Shown: one piece after another, positions 27,305 through 36,575 of the stretch
Position numbering within the stretch: position 1 is the stretch's first letter
Layout of the letters: every line of letters starts with the position of its first letter
NCBI GenBank assembly: GCA_958296025.1
Contig: OY282430.1
Coordinates: forward strand, 1 to 64,000
Length of the DNA: 64,000 bases
From: an uncultured Pseudomonadales bacterium
Lineage (GTDB): Bacteria > Pseudomonadota > Gammaproteobacteria > Pseudomonadales > Azotimanducaceae
Reading direction: 5' to 3'
Position numbers and translations under genes: made by a program
Notes under the pieces: model-generated
Databases searched by the model: none
Told to the model about the DNA's origin: nothing
The model's input: the letters and a program-made list of their open reading frames with translations, nothing else

Positions 27305-27357
27305 AGCGCTGGCGGAGCGGGCCTTTGCCTTCAACTCCAATTGCCACACCGCGTTGG

Positions 27358-27397
27358 CAACTCGGCGTGGCGAGAAGAGGAGTAGTGATATATCATT
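27358..27397. promoter_or_regulatory. conserved 40-bp promoter block with GntR operator (site C)
   Basis: An 18-bp element, CAACTCGGCGTGGCGAGA (27358-27375), is followed 8 bp later by AGTGATATATCATT (27384-27397), whose 10-bp core is a perfect palindrome. The same 18-mer, spacing and palindrome recur at 40661-40700. It lies about 290 bp before the TonB receptor gene, within a 383-bp gap (27305-27687) where I see no other gene; the long leader after it shows no clear function. Confidence 0.7.
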
Positions 27398-27687
27398 GCG
27401 GCTGGCGGGATATCGAAAAAGCCGTGGGGTGTGCGTCCACTTGACCAACCGCTTTGTTGCCGCCGGCTGGCGGAGGACCAAGCGGCAAGAGGGCCGCCAT
27501 TCCGAATCAATTGGGCATCGCCCAGAGTCCTCACGGAGGCGTTGGGAGGATGCTGCTTTGGTCCCGCATCGGCCGCATTGGCGAGCGTTTTTCAAGATCT
27601 TGGCAAGCGCGGAAGCGAATTGACGGCGTATCGGAGTGTGCGTCAGCCCTTCTGCGCAAGACTTAATCGGAGCTATGGAGAGACACC

Positions 27688-30330
27688 ATGAAAACCCTAA
27701 GGCACTGGTTCTTAACGGCCCTCCCGGCCCTCGTGAGTGGGATGCCGTTGTTGGCGGCGGCGCAGGACGAGGCGGACGCCGCCGCGGCCGCAGCCCCCGA
27801 GCTTCAAGTCATTTGGGAAGTGGTGGTGACGGCGCGTCGGCGGGAGGACTCCTTGCAGGAGGTGCCGCTGTCGGTGACCGCCGTCACTGCGGAGCAGATC
27901 CAGAAGCGCGGCCTGCGCGACCTGCAGGACATCGCCCAAGGGACCTCCGGCCTAGTTTACGAGAACTACGCCACGGCGGGCTTGTCCACCGCCGCGGTCA
28001 TCCGCGGCATGGGGCAGACCTTCACCACCGCGCGCATACAGAACACCGCCGTGTTCTTCGACAACATTTACTTGCAGCGCCAATCCATGATCAACCCCGG
28101 TCTGATGGACTTGCAGCGGGTGGAGGTGGTTAAGGGACCGCAGAACAGTCAGTTCGGTCGCAACGCCTTCTCCGGCGTAGTCCACTACGTCAGCAAGAAG
28201 CCGACGGAGGAGCCGGCCGGCAAGGTCGCCGTCACCTACGGCAGCGGCAGCCGCCTTGATCTGCGCGGCAGCCTGTCCGGGCCGTTAGTTGAGGACAGGC
28301 TATACGGCCGCGTCGCCGCCAGCCTTTCCGAATTCGACGGCCACACGGACAACGACCATCCCTTCGCCGACGACGGGCCCGGCAGCAGCCGGGACACCAA
28401 CGATCTGCTGGGCGGCTGGGACGATCAGTCCTATTCGGCTGCCCTGACCTGGACCCCCACCGACCGTTGGGAAATCACCGGTGCCTTCCAACGCACCGAA
28501 TCGGCGCGCGAACCCCAGGCTTCCTACGATCTGAACGGCGCCCGCTACGCCTACGAAAGCGGCGAAAACGCCGGGCCGCCCACCTTTGCCTTCACGGTGC
28601 CCTTCGCGGCAAACTGCTTGGACACCAGAACCTACAACCGGCAGCAGCCCTTCCCCGCGCAAGGCTTCCACGCTTGGTGCGGCAAACTGCCCAAGTTGCC
28701 GCCGGTGCTGGACGATGCGCGGCTGGAGGCTGCCGGGTTCGGTGCCGCCAAGGGCCAAATCGCGGTCGATCCGCGCTCTTCGGCGCTGGACTCGGAGACT
28801 AACATCGCCCAACTCAACCTCGCCTACGAGTTCAACGACGCCCTGTCCTTGGCCTATCGATTCGGCTACGTTGATCATGAGGCGGACACCAAGGGCATAG
28901 CCGAAGGGCGGGGCAGCCTAGTGGGTTCGGAGGTGGCCTATGCGCCGGTTCGGGAACTGTCCGAGCCGCCGTTTTTCCAACTGCTCGGATTTCCCGGATC
29001 TTTTGGGTCCGTGGCCTACACCACCATATTCAACCGCGCCCCAATCGAAGAGCTGGAGGCGAACAGCCACGAACTGCGCTTGAGCTGGAGCAGTGACGAC
29101 GTCACTGCTAGGGCCGGCCTGTACCGCTCCAAAAACGAAGACGAGGACGGCAGCACCTTCCACGCCGTACCCCCTTGCGATGGCCCCGCCAACTGCGGCG
29201 TCTCCCTGCTGGATTCCCCCAACGCCTTGGAGGGCTTGTACATCACGGTGGCCAGAGTGGCGCCGGGCGTGAACGTCGGCGTTCCGCACCCGCTCAACGC
29301 CGCGCATGCCGTGTTCGGCAACCACGCCACCTACGAAGACAAGGTCACCGCCCTGTTCGGCGACGTGGAATGGAACATCGCCGACCGGCTCACCCTAGCC
29401 CTTGAGGCCCGCTACTCTTGGGAGCAGAAGTCCTTCGAACAGTTCTCCACCGCCTTCGGCTTCGCCCTTCCCGACGATGTGGAGTCCAGCAGGGATGAGA
29501 CCTTCAGGTTCTTCACGCCAAGGGCCATCGTCGAATGGCGGCCCACAGACAGCAACATGCTGTACGCCCTAGTCGCCAAGGGCGCCAAGACCGGCGGCTT
29601 CAACGCCGTTGAGCCGACGCAGAACCCCGAGCAGGCCATCTACGACGAAGAGGAGAACCTCACCTTCGAGATCGGCAGCAAAAACCAATTTCTTGATGAC
29701 CGCTTCACCTTCAATGCAGCCGTCTATTTCATCGATTGGGAAAACGTGCAGGGCACCGAAGCGGCCGCTGGCGATGATCCCTGGCTCATAAATGTGGTGG
29801 GCAACATTGGCGACGCCGAGGTTTTCGGCTTCGAGGTTGACGGTCTGTGGCAGGCCACGGATCAATTCTCCATCGACTACAGCTTCGCCTACAGCAACGC
29901 TGAGTACAAGGACGCCATCTACCAAAGCGGCATGGCTGGCGCCAATTGGGGCTGCAACGACACGGTTTGCCGCGCCGACGGGCGGGTGGACGGCGCCCAA
30001 GTGGAGAAAACCTCCAAGGTTCAATACAACGTCGGCTTGAACTATTTCGGCAACATCGCCGCCGATTGGAACTTAGACGCCCGCATCGACTTCAACTACC
30101 GCAGCCGCATGTACGTCACGCCGATGAACTTGGCGCACAATGGCGGGCGCACCCTCGCCAACGCCAACGTCAGCCTAAGCCATGACAATTGGAGCCTCAG
30201 TCTGTGGAGCCGAAACCTCTTCGACAAGCAGTACGTCGCCAACAGCTTCGCGCTGCCGACCTTCACCCGCTACATCGTCGGCCTAGGCGCTCGGCGCACC
30301 GTCGGCCTGACCCTGGAGTACGCCCTGTAG
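27688..30330 (+). CDS. TonB-dependent receptor, paralogue 1 of a duplicated pair
   Basis: 880 residues with GGAGAG before ATG 27688. Signal peptide, then EVVVTARRREDSLQEVPLSV (TonB-box region and FecA/CirA-type plug start), the plug with VIRGMGQTFTTARIQNTAVF and RVEVVKGPQNSQFGRNAFSG, and a barrel closing with GLGARRTVGLTLEYAL. It is strikingly similar over its whole length to the receptor at 41827, clearly by duplication, and both lie behind the same 40-bp promoter block. It imports a large ligand. Given the shared operator with the Rieske/RCCR promoter, a tetrapyrrole-type ligand is my inference. It is followed 57 bp later by an SDR gene. Confidence 0.93.
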   Translation: MKTLRHWFLTALPALVSGMPLLAAAQDEADAAAAAAPELQVIWEVVVTARRREDSLQEVPLSVTAVTAEQIQKRGLRDLQDIAQGTSGLVYENYATAGLSTAAVIRGMGQTFTTARIQNTAVFFDNIYLQRQSMINPGLMDLQRVEVVKGPQNSQFGRNAFSGVVHYVSKKPTEEPAGKVAVTYGSGSRLDLRGSLSGPLVEDRLYGRVAASLSEFDGHTDNDHPFADDGPGSSRDTNDLLGGWDDQSYSAALTWTPTDRWEITGAFQRTESAREPQASYDLNGARYAYESGENAGPPTFAFTVPFAANCLDTRTYNRQQPFPAQGFHAWCGKLPKLPPVLDDARLEAAGFGAAKGQIAVDPRSSALDSETNIAQLNLAYEFNDALSLAYRFGYVDHEADTKGIAEGRGSLVGSEVAYAPVRELSEPPFFQLLGFPGSFGSVAYTTIFNRAPIEELEANSHELRLSWSSDDVTARAGLYRSKNEDEDGSTFHAVPPCDGPANCGVSLLDSPNALEGLYITVARVAPGVNVGVPHPLNAAHAVFGNHATYEDKVTALFGDVEWNIADRLTLALEARYSWEQKSFEQFSTAFGFALPDDVESSRDETFRFFTPRAIVEWRPTDSNMLYALVAKGAKTGGFNAVEPTQNPEQAIYDEEENLTFEIGSKNQFLDDRFTFNAAVYFIDWENVQGTEAAAGDDPWLINVVGNIGDAEVFGFEVDGLWQATDQFSIDYSFAYSNAEYKDAIYQSGMAGANWGCNDTVCRADGRVDGAQVEKTSKVQYNVGLNYFGNIAADWNLDARIDFNYRSRMYVTPMNLAHNGGRTLANANVSLSHDNWSLSLWSRNLFDKQYVANSFALPTFTRYIVGLGARRTVGLTLEYAL

Positions 30331-30387
30331 CCTGAAGACTCCTTCGGCGTTTGCAGCCGCGAGTCAACGCGGATGAAAGGCCAGCCC

Positions 30388-31284
30388 ATGCAGAACAAGG
30401 TTGTGTTGATCACCGGCGGCGCCAGGGGCATGGGCCGGGCCACCGGCGTGGCCTTGGCGGCGCTGGGCGCCGAGAAAGTCATCCTGGTCGATTGGCAAGG
30501 GGAAGAAGGCACCCGTGCCCGAGACGCCATCAACGCCCAAGCCGGCCGCACGGCGGCGGAGTTCATTTACTGCGATCTATCCTCCATCGGTGCAGTCAAG
30601 GCTTTGGCGAAGGAGATCCGCGGGCGCCACCGGAAACTCGATGTGCTCATCAACAACGCCGGCATCACCGACCCGGTGCGGCGGCTGAGCAGCGACGGTT
30701 TCGAAATGCATTTGGCCACCTGTCATCTCAGCCATTTCATACTGAGCAATCTGCTGCTCGAACCCCTTGAGGCCAGCGGGGCCGGGCGCATTGTTTGCAT
30801 CACGTCGGCGGCCTACAAGGCCGGTCCTGGGCTGGATTTTGACGACATCAACAACGAAAAGATCTGGCGGGGCAAGCCGGCGTCCAACGGCGCCGCCTTC
30901 AAAGCCTACCATCGCGCCAAGCTCTGCAACATCTACCTGATGAAGGAGCTGCACGAACGGCTGCGGGGCCGCGGCCTCACGGTAAACGCAGCGTCTCCCG
31001 GCTACTTCATCAATACATCCATTCACCGTCAGCTCACCGGCGTCTTTGCCCTTGGCGCCCGCGTCGTCTTCGGCATCGGCACGCTGTTGCATCTGAACAC
31101 GCCGGAGCAGGGCGCCCGCACTCACGTCTGGCTGGCTTCGTCAGCCGAGGTCGAAGGGGTTTCCGGCGAGTACTTCGAGAACTGCGCACCGCGGGCGGTG
31201 ACGCCCTTGGCGAACGATCAGCAGGCTCGCCAACGCTTGTGGCGTTGGAGCGAACAAGCCACCAACGTCAGTTTTCCCTTGTAA
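30388..31284 (+). CDS. short-chain dehydrogenase/reductase (RDH/WWOX-like)
   Basis: 298 residues from ATG 30388 (GAAAGG ribosome binding site); ATG 30373 is an alternative. ITGGARGMGRATGVALAALGA is the cofactor loop, followed by NNAGIT, the catalytic Ser in CITSAAYKAG, and YHRAKLCN (Tyr and Lys). The long insert and VNAASPGYFINT region resemble the retinol-dehydrogenase/protochlorophyllide-reductase-like SDRs rather than bacterial FabG types. It acts on a hydrophobic alcohol or ketone, probably NADP-linked. Cotranscribed with the TonB receptor, so it may act on the imported compound. Confidence 0.85.
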   Translation: MQNKVVLITGGARGMGRATGVALAALGAEKVILVDWQGEEGTRARDAINAQAGRTAAEFIYCDLSSIGAVKALAKEIRGRHRKLDVLINNAGITDPVRRLSSDGFEMHLATCHLSHFILSNLLLEPLEASGAGRIVCITSAAYKAGPGLDFDDINNEKIWRGKPASNGAAFKAYHRAKLCNIYLMKELHERLRGRGLTVNAASPGYFINTSIHRQLTGVFALGARVVFGIGTLLHLNTPEQGARTHVWLASSAEVEGVSGEYFENCAPRAVTPLANDQQARQRLWRWSEQATNVSFPL

Positions 31285-31296
31285 AAGGGTGTTCAT

Positions 31297-31326
31297 TCCG
31301 GCGCATCGTCTCGCCGGAGGATGCGC
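31297..31326. terminator. convergent-gene hairpin(s)
   Basis: TCCGGCG (31297-31303) pairs with CGCCGGA (31312-31318), and GCGCATC (31301-31307) pairs with GATGCGC (31320-31326), giving two mutually exclusive stems. They lie between the stops of the convergent SDR and membrane-protein genes, so either could end transcription. No T-run is present. Confidence 0.45.
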
Positions 31327-32072
31327 TAGCGGGTTTCGCCAGCGATGGCTGTGTAGTCATCGTACCAAGCCGGAAAGCGCATGTGGTGCGCGGAGGCTAG
31401 CAGGCAACCCGTCTGCAAAAGCAGCCAAAGGCTGAAATTGCCCCAGATCGCCAACCAAACCAAACCCAGCAACAGGTTGGGGGTGTGGCAGTAAAGCACC
31501 TTTTTCAAGTTCCAGGCCGCGTAGTTGTGGGGCGGGGATACCTGTACGTCCCAGAAGAACTGGTGGTAAACGAAGTTGTAGCCGCTCAGCAACAGGTAGG
31601 TTAGGGCGGCGACCCCCAAGCTGCCTAGACCGCTGCGTTCCGCCAGCGCCCAGAAACACAGAAACACCTGTCCGTGGCACAAACCCCAGGCCAAGCCGTA
31701 GGCGGTGGTCAGCCAAGGGTGTTTCCGGCGCCCATCGGTGAAGCTGCCGCGGGGCCAGAGCACCATGTAGGCGAACCACAGCACCAGAACGTAGGCCAAG
31801 GTGTAAGCCAGCCAGTATGGCTCCCGCCACTGCCCCGCCCTGACCAGAGGCGCTGCCAAAAGGCTGTGCAATACGCCCAAGCCCCAACTGAGCATCAGGC
31901 CCGCGCAAAAATAGAGGCCGGCGCACCGCCAAGCCAGCCTAGGTTCATACTGCCGGGGTTGCCACTTAAGAGGCGTCCCTAACAATAGGGTTAAGCCAAC
32001 CAGCAAAGCGGCCCCGGCAATCCAGTCGGCGACCTGGTTGGTGAACAGGGCGTAAGGCTGCACCAATGGCAT
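31326..32072 (-). CDS. integral membrane protein of unknown function
   Basis: 248 residues with about six or seven membrane segments (WIAGAALLVGLTLLLG, WRCAGLYFCAGLMLSWGLG, YWLAYTLAYVLVLWFAYMVLW, TAYGLAWGLCHGQVFLCFWAL, LGSLGVAALTYLLLSGYNFVYHQFFW, LLLGLVWLAIWGNFSLWLLL). Several His residues lie at membrane edges (LHSLLAA, CHGQVF, YHQFFWD, SAHHMRF), as in heme- or metal-dependent membrane enzymes, but I cannot match a family. The gene stands alone, convergent with the receptor/SDR operon. Start chosen as the first ATG of the frame; no strong ribosome binding site seen. Confidence 0.6.
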   Translation of the reverse strand: MPLVQPYALFTNQVADWIAGAALLVGLTLLLGTPLKWQPRQYEPRLAWRCAGLYFCAGLMLSWGLGVLHSLLAAPLVRAGQWREPYWLAYTLAYVLVLWFAYMVLWPRGSFTDGRRKHPWLTTAYGLAWGLCHGQVFLCFWALAERSGLGSLGVAALTYLLLSGYNFVYHQFFWDVQVSPPHNYAAWNLKKVLYCHTPNLLLGLVWLAIWGNFSLWLLLQTGCLLASAHHMRFPAWYDDYTAIAGETR

Positions 32073-32302
32073 GGGTTGCGAGTTTTGCTGTCGGTTCAGC
32101 TACGAATTCTAGCTTGGATGCGACATCAGGACTCCTCCGGCAGGCGCGGCAATAGCGCAATTGAAAGTCTGGAGCTACGCAAACAATTACCGGCGCTAGG
32201 CCAAGACCATCTGCTTGGTCGTCCTAGACGCCCGCCGCGCCTTCGGTTTGACTCTGGCTTTGGTCCCGAAGAAACCAGAACACCTCTCCTCCCCGCCATC
32301 TA

Positions 32303-32844
32303 GTGCTACTGCTCATCCCCCGAATACCACGCGCCGTCCGCCGCATCGACCAAAAGCTCAACGTCACCAACGCAACCCTGACCAAGGTTCCTTTCGACCT
32401 TGAGCGCTGGGCTAAGGCGGCAAGCCGCGAATACTCCAACGGCCTGCCCCAACCCTACTCCGACGATCCCATGCAGTGGATCTTCCACGGCTACCCCTGC
32501 GGCTCCGTCGTCTGGGGCGCTGCGGCAAAGCGAACGGCCGGCGGCCCGCTGCGCACGGATTCAACCGTCCTCCAGGTCGCCTTGGCCCGTCTGCTAAGCT
32601 ACCGCTGGCCTGCCGAACAGGACACAAGCATGGAACTCGCCGACGAACAACGCGATTGGGCGGCTGGCTGCGACGCCTTGCTGGACCACGCCGATGCGGA
32701 CGGCATCGTCTGCATTCCGCCCGTGCGCGGCGAGCGGCCCGCCCTCGAACGCCTGCAACAACTGCTCGCCGCCGCCTTCGGCAAGCACTGGCACGAAGGC
32801 ATCCCGAACCGCCTGCTCGCCGCCGCCGACGGCAAAGGCCGCCA
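32303..32844 (+). pseudogene. C-terminal remnant of a BREX-type DNA methylase (pglX)
   Basis: The open frame from about 32345 encodes KVPFDLERWAKAA, SDDPMQWIFHGYP, LQVALARLLSYRWPAEQDT and DADGIVCIPPVRGERPALER. I recognise this as part of the region after the catalytic domain in large PglX-type N6-adenine methylases. The N-terminal methylase domain (SAM motif, NPPY) is absent and the closing segment is replaced by part of another gene at about 32845. It is a deletion remnant, not a functional gene. It is the first of three BREX remnants lying in the usual pglX-pglZ-brxL order. Confidence 0.68.
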
Positions 32845-33312
32845 AATGCTGGAAGAGGGGCTGATCGAGCGTCTCGAAGGCGCCATGCGGCCTTTCATCT
32901 CCGAAGAAGCGGAGACGATAAATGCGCCAATGCGCCGCGAACGCCGTTGGCACTACCCGACGGACGCCGTGCGGGAAGCTGTGGTCAACGCCCTCGCGCA
33001 TCGGGATTGGACGCGCAACGAGGAAGTGGAGGTCGCTCGGTATGCGGATATGCGGATAGGCTGGTCGTCACCAGCCCAGGGGCCTTGCGGAACACCATGA
33101 CGGTGAAGAAGATGATCGCCGGCCAACGCTCCCCGCGCAATCCGCTCATCGTCGAAGTGCTGCGTGACTACGCCTACGCTGATGCGCGCGGAATGGGCGT
33201 TCGCAACAAGATAATCCCGCTGGTCAGGCAGAGCAGCGGCAGGGAACCTGAATTCCAGGCCACGGAGGATCACTTGCAGGTGACCATGCGGCGGGGAGCG
33301 GGCAGCGCCTAG
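32845..33312 (+). pseudogene. frameshifted C-terminal half of an AlbA_2/HATPase_c_4 (RecG-like) protein
   Basis: The frame encodes MLEEGLIERLEGAMRPFISEE, RRWHYPTDAVREAVVNALAHRDW (the HATPase_c_4 core) and, after a frameshift, RLVVTSPGALRNTMTVKKMI and ARGMGVRNKIIPLVRQ. The shift is explained by a tandem 8-bp duplication of ATGCGGAT at 33042-33057; removing one copy restores RYADRLVVTSPG. The N-terminal AlbA_2 half is missing upstream, but an AlbA_2 fragment lies just after at 33359. Same family as the intact gene at 36568. Confidence 0.75.
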
Positions 33313-33358
33313 GGCAAGCCCGTGGCCGCATGGTGCCTTTGCAGTACGAAGCAAGAAG

Positions 33359-33757
33359 ATGTTCAACAACAAACAGGAACTCCTAGCCAAAATTCGCCTT
33401 AGTGAAGACTCCTTGTTGGAACTCAAGGAGGTTGGGCTGAAAGGCCGCCGGGTGGTGGATCCACATCGAAACTCCCTTGCCGACGAGTTGGCGGCCTTTG
33501 CGAACGCGCACGGCGATGTCTGTCCTCTTGGCGTCCGATACAAATCTCGCAATCCCAAGGACGCAGGCATACTCCGCACCCATCCAAACATCCGCTGGCG
33601 CAAGGGTCGGGGCAAGAAGCCATTCAAGGGGGAAAGCCAGTACCCTTGGTTGTGGCAAGATGATAAACTCGCGGCAGAGCTAACCAACGATCAGCACTGC
33701 CCTCTAGGATTTAAGCAGGCTGTGAATCAAGCGAACGGTGATATTTGTGACGACTGA
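33359..33757 (+). pseudogene. truncated AlbA_2-domain remnant
   Basis: The first 60 residues (MFNNKQELLAKIRLSEDSLL, then ELKEV and DELAAFANAHGDVCPLGV) match the AlbA_2 (Schlafen-type) domain start and closely resemble the N-terminus of the intact 36568 protein. After about 33540 the similarity ends and the remaining 70 residues match nothing I know. It overlaps the start of the PHP-ATPase gene by 20 bp. Most likely a leftover of an earlier copy of the same module. Confidence 0.6.
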
Positions 33758-36575
33758 CCCGGGACGAGAGTGGGCCTATCCGGGTGCGCGTTGGTGGAAG
33801 TTCGATTTCCACACTCATACCCCCGCCTCTGCTGACTACGGAAAGGGGCCAAAACAGGCCTCGTTGCGTGAACTTACGCATGAAGATTGGCTGTTGAACT
33901 TTATGCGTGCACAGGTGGATTGCGTTGCCGTAACGGATCACAATTCCGGAGGCTGGATTGATCCCCTAAAGAACGCACTTCATAAATTGGAGCAGGAGAG
34001 ACATCTAGATTACCGGCCACTGACTCTTTTTCCCGGAGTAGAGATCACCGCGTACGCCAACGTTCATATCCTAGCGTTGTTTGATATCGACAAAGGAACC
34101 AGGGATATCGACGCTCTTTTGGGTTCCGTTGGCTACAAGGGCTCGCGGGGGAAAAGCGACGTCGCGGCAAAATCTTCAGCCGTTGAAGTAGTGGAGGCGA
34201 TCAGCGATGCGGGAGCCATTCCCATTCTCGCGCATGTCGATGGGCCGGCGGGAGCTTGGCAATTGTCCGGTAATAGTTTGGTGCCCCTTCTGGACTGTGA
34301 GGGACTTTTCTCTATGGAAGTAGTTGATGCTTCTAGATCAAAACCGGAGCTCTATAGCGGTCGCAAGCTAGCTTGGGCTGAAGTGCTGGGTTCGGATTCG
34401 CACCACCCCAGTGGAACAGCAGGATGTCGTTATCCCGGCTCCCACTTCACTTGGGTGAAGATGGCTTGCCCTTCCAAGGAAGGGCTGCAATTGGCTTTGC
34501 TGGATGGCGAGCGATTTTCTATAAGGCGGAGTGATGACCAACAGCGATTTGATCCATTCAAAATGCCTGAACACCGAATTGAGTCTATCGAGATACGCAA
34601 TGCTAGGTACATGGGCCGGTCCCGATCAGCTCGCGTAGGGCTGAACCCTTGGCTCAACGCGTTGGTGGGGGGTAGAGGAACCGGGAAATCCACAGTAATT
34701 CATGCCTTAAGGCTGGTCTCCCAGCGCGAACACGAACTGAAGGAGCTAGATGAGCAAAGTACCGTTCGTCTGACATTCGAACGTTTCAATCAAGTGCCTG
34801 TCAGCCGACAGGACCAAGGCGGGTTGATAGAACAAACCGAAGTGGTTTTGGTAGTCATGCGTGATGGCATGCGCTATCGCGTCCACTGGAAATACAGCGG
34901 TGTTCCATTGGTCGAAGAGTACACTGACGATGGCACCTGGAAGCAGGCCGAGGTTCAAGCCGTTACGCCAGAGCGCTTCCCCCTTCGCCTATTCAGTCAA
35001 GGCCAGATTTCTGAGTTAGCTGGAGAAAATCAGAGTGCTTTGTTGCGGGTGATTGATGACGCCGCAGAAGTTGCACCCCTGCGAATAAAATTCGACGAGG
35101 CATGCAACGCTTTCTACGCGACCCGAGCTCGCATCCGAGAACTCGATGCTAGGCTATCTCGGCGAGACAATATATTGATCGAAAGAGGTGACGTTGAGCG
35201 AAAGTTAGGCGCCTTTGAAGCGAACCACACTACTTATTTGACAGCGTACCGCCGCCGAGACCGCCAAAGACGCGAATCCCAGCGGCAGTTCAATGAGGCG
35301 ATTGATGCTGCTGAACGGATAGAAGCCTTAGCCGAAACTCTGCAACTTGACGACCTGCCAGCGGGATTGTTCCTCCCAGACTCCAAGGAAGACCGTGATG
35401 CAAGGGAAATACTGGAAAACCTTTCCAAAACGATGAATGCCGCCAAATCGAATTTGCTGTTAGAGGCTAAACGACTTAGAGAAGATGTTAAGGCGCATCG
35501 GCACTCCTTAGCCACCAGCACTTGGCAAAAAGCTCTGGACGAATCTATTAGTCACTATCAAGAACTGATTGCCACGTTAAAAGCTCAGGGAGTAAGCGAT
35601 CCAAGCGCACATGGTCGCTTAATGCAGGAAAAACAAAGAATTGAAGCAGAAATGCAGAAATTGGAATCTGAGAAACAAGAGCACAATCGCCTCGTTAGCC
35701 AATCCGAAATTGAGCTACGGGCCGTTTTGCAAGCTCGGAAAGAAATTGCCAATACTCGTACCCAATTTTTGGTTAACACGCTCGATCATAATAATTTTGT
35801 TCGTATCAAAAACCAAGCCTATGGGAATGACAAGCGTGTCGTTGAACGCGCCCTACGGAAAGCGCTCAACATCTTGGATGACCGTTTTCGGGCCGATATT
35901 CTTTTAGTAGAAGGCGAAAGTAAGCCCTCCGGTATTGTAGCTGACCTGCTAAATGAATTGCCAGAAGATGCCATTCACCGGATGACGGAACTTGAGAACA
36001 GGATAACGAATTTCAAACATCGCATGGAAGTTGCCTGCACGGCTGAGGGTAACTTCAGGGGCCACTTTAATAACTACCTAAAGCGGCAGTTTAATGAAAA
36101 TCCTGAATTTCTCGACAAGCTGTTGACTTGGTTTCCGGAAGATGGGCTGGAGATTCAGTACAGTAGGCGTGGCGACGGCAGCGATTTTCAACCCATAGGT
36201 CATGCTTCAGCGGGTCAACGGTCCTCTGCTATGCTCGCTTTTCTGCTAGCGTATGGGGATGAACCTTTAGTTTTGGATCAGCCCGAAGATGATCTGGACA
36301 ATCATCTCATCTACGAACTGGTCGTTCGGCAGATTCGAGAGAATAAGATTCGGCGACAAATAGTTGTCGTCACACACAATCCCAATATCGTCGTCAACGG
36401 GGATGCAGAGATGCTTCATGCTTTCCATTTTACTAATGGCCAGTGCGCTGTCGCGTTATCCGGTTCCTTGCAGGATGAGGAGATGCGCGACGAAGTGTGC
36501 GAAATCATGGAAGGTGGAAGGGAGGCATTTTCGCGACGGTACAAGCGCCTCGGTTCGGATCGACAAAATGTTTGA
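33738..36575 (+). CDS. PHP-domain/SMC-like ATPase (TrlF-type), candidate defence protein
   Basis: 945 residues from GTG 33738 (GTG 33747 also possible). Residues about 20-260 form a PHP phosphoesterase: FDFHTHTPAS, AVTDHNSGG, FPGVEITAY, ILAHVDGP and LGSDSHHPSG supply metal ligands. From about 290 an ABC/SMC ATPase follows: LVGGRGTGKST (Walker A), a long coiled coil (about 460-730), GHASAGQRSSAMLA (signature) and LVLDQPEDDLDN (Walker B), then VVVTHNPNIV. This matches what databases call TrlF-family AAA-like ATPases, found in defence islands. The gene is AT-richer than the window and overlaps an AlbA_2/HATPase gene by 8 bp, so the two likely act together. Target (nucleic acid or nucleotide) unknown. 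Confidence 0.85.
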   Translation: MIFVTTDPGREWAYPGARWWKFDFHTHTPASADYGKGPKQASLRELTHEDWLLNFMRAQVDCVAVTDHNSGGWIDPLKNALHKLEQERHLDYRPLTLFPGVEITAYANVHILALFDIDKGTRDIDALLGSVGYKGSRGKSDVAAKSSAVEVVEAISDAGAIPILAHVDGPAGAWQLSGNSLVPLLDCEGLFSMEVVDASRSKPELYSGRKLAWAEVLGSDSHHPSGTAGCRYPGSHFTWVKMACPSKEGLQLALLDGERFSIRRSDDQQRFDPFKMPEHRIESIEIRNARYMGRSRSARVGLNPWLNALVGGRGTGKSTVIHALRLVSQREHELKELDEQSTVRLTFERFNQVPVSRQDQGGLIEQTEVVLVVMRDGMRYRVHWKYSGVPLVEEYTDDGTWKQAEVQAVTPERFPLRLFSQGQISELAGENQSALLRVIDDAAEVAPLRIKFDEACNAFYATRARIRELDARLSRRDNILIERGDVERKLGAFEANHTTYLTAYRRRDRQRRESQRQFNEAIDAAERIEALAETLQLDDLPAGLFLPDSKEDRDAREILENLSKTMNAAKSNLLLEAKRLREDVKAHRHSLATSTWQKALDESISHYQELIATLKAQGVSDPSAHGRLMQEKQRIEAEMQKLESEKQEHNRLVSQSEIELRAVLQARKEIANTRTQFLVNTLDHNNFVRIKNQAYGNDKRVVERALRKALNILDDRFRADILLVEGESKPSGIVADLLNELPEDAIHRMTELENRITNFKHRMEVACTAEGNFRGHFNNYLKRQFNENPEFLDKLLTWFPEDGLEIQYSRRGDGSDFQPIGHASAGQRSSAMLAFLLAYGDEPLVLDQPEDDLDNHLIYELVVRQIRENKIRRQIVVVTHNPNIVVNGDAEMLHAFHFTNGQCAVALSGSLQDEEMRDEVCEIMEGGREAFSRRYKRLGSDRQNV

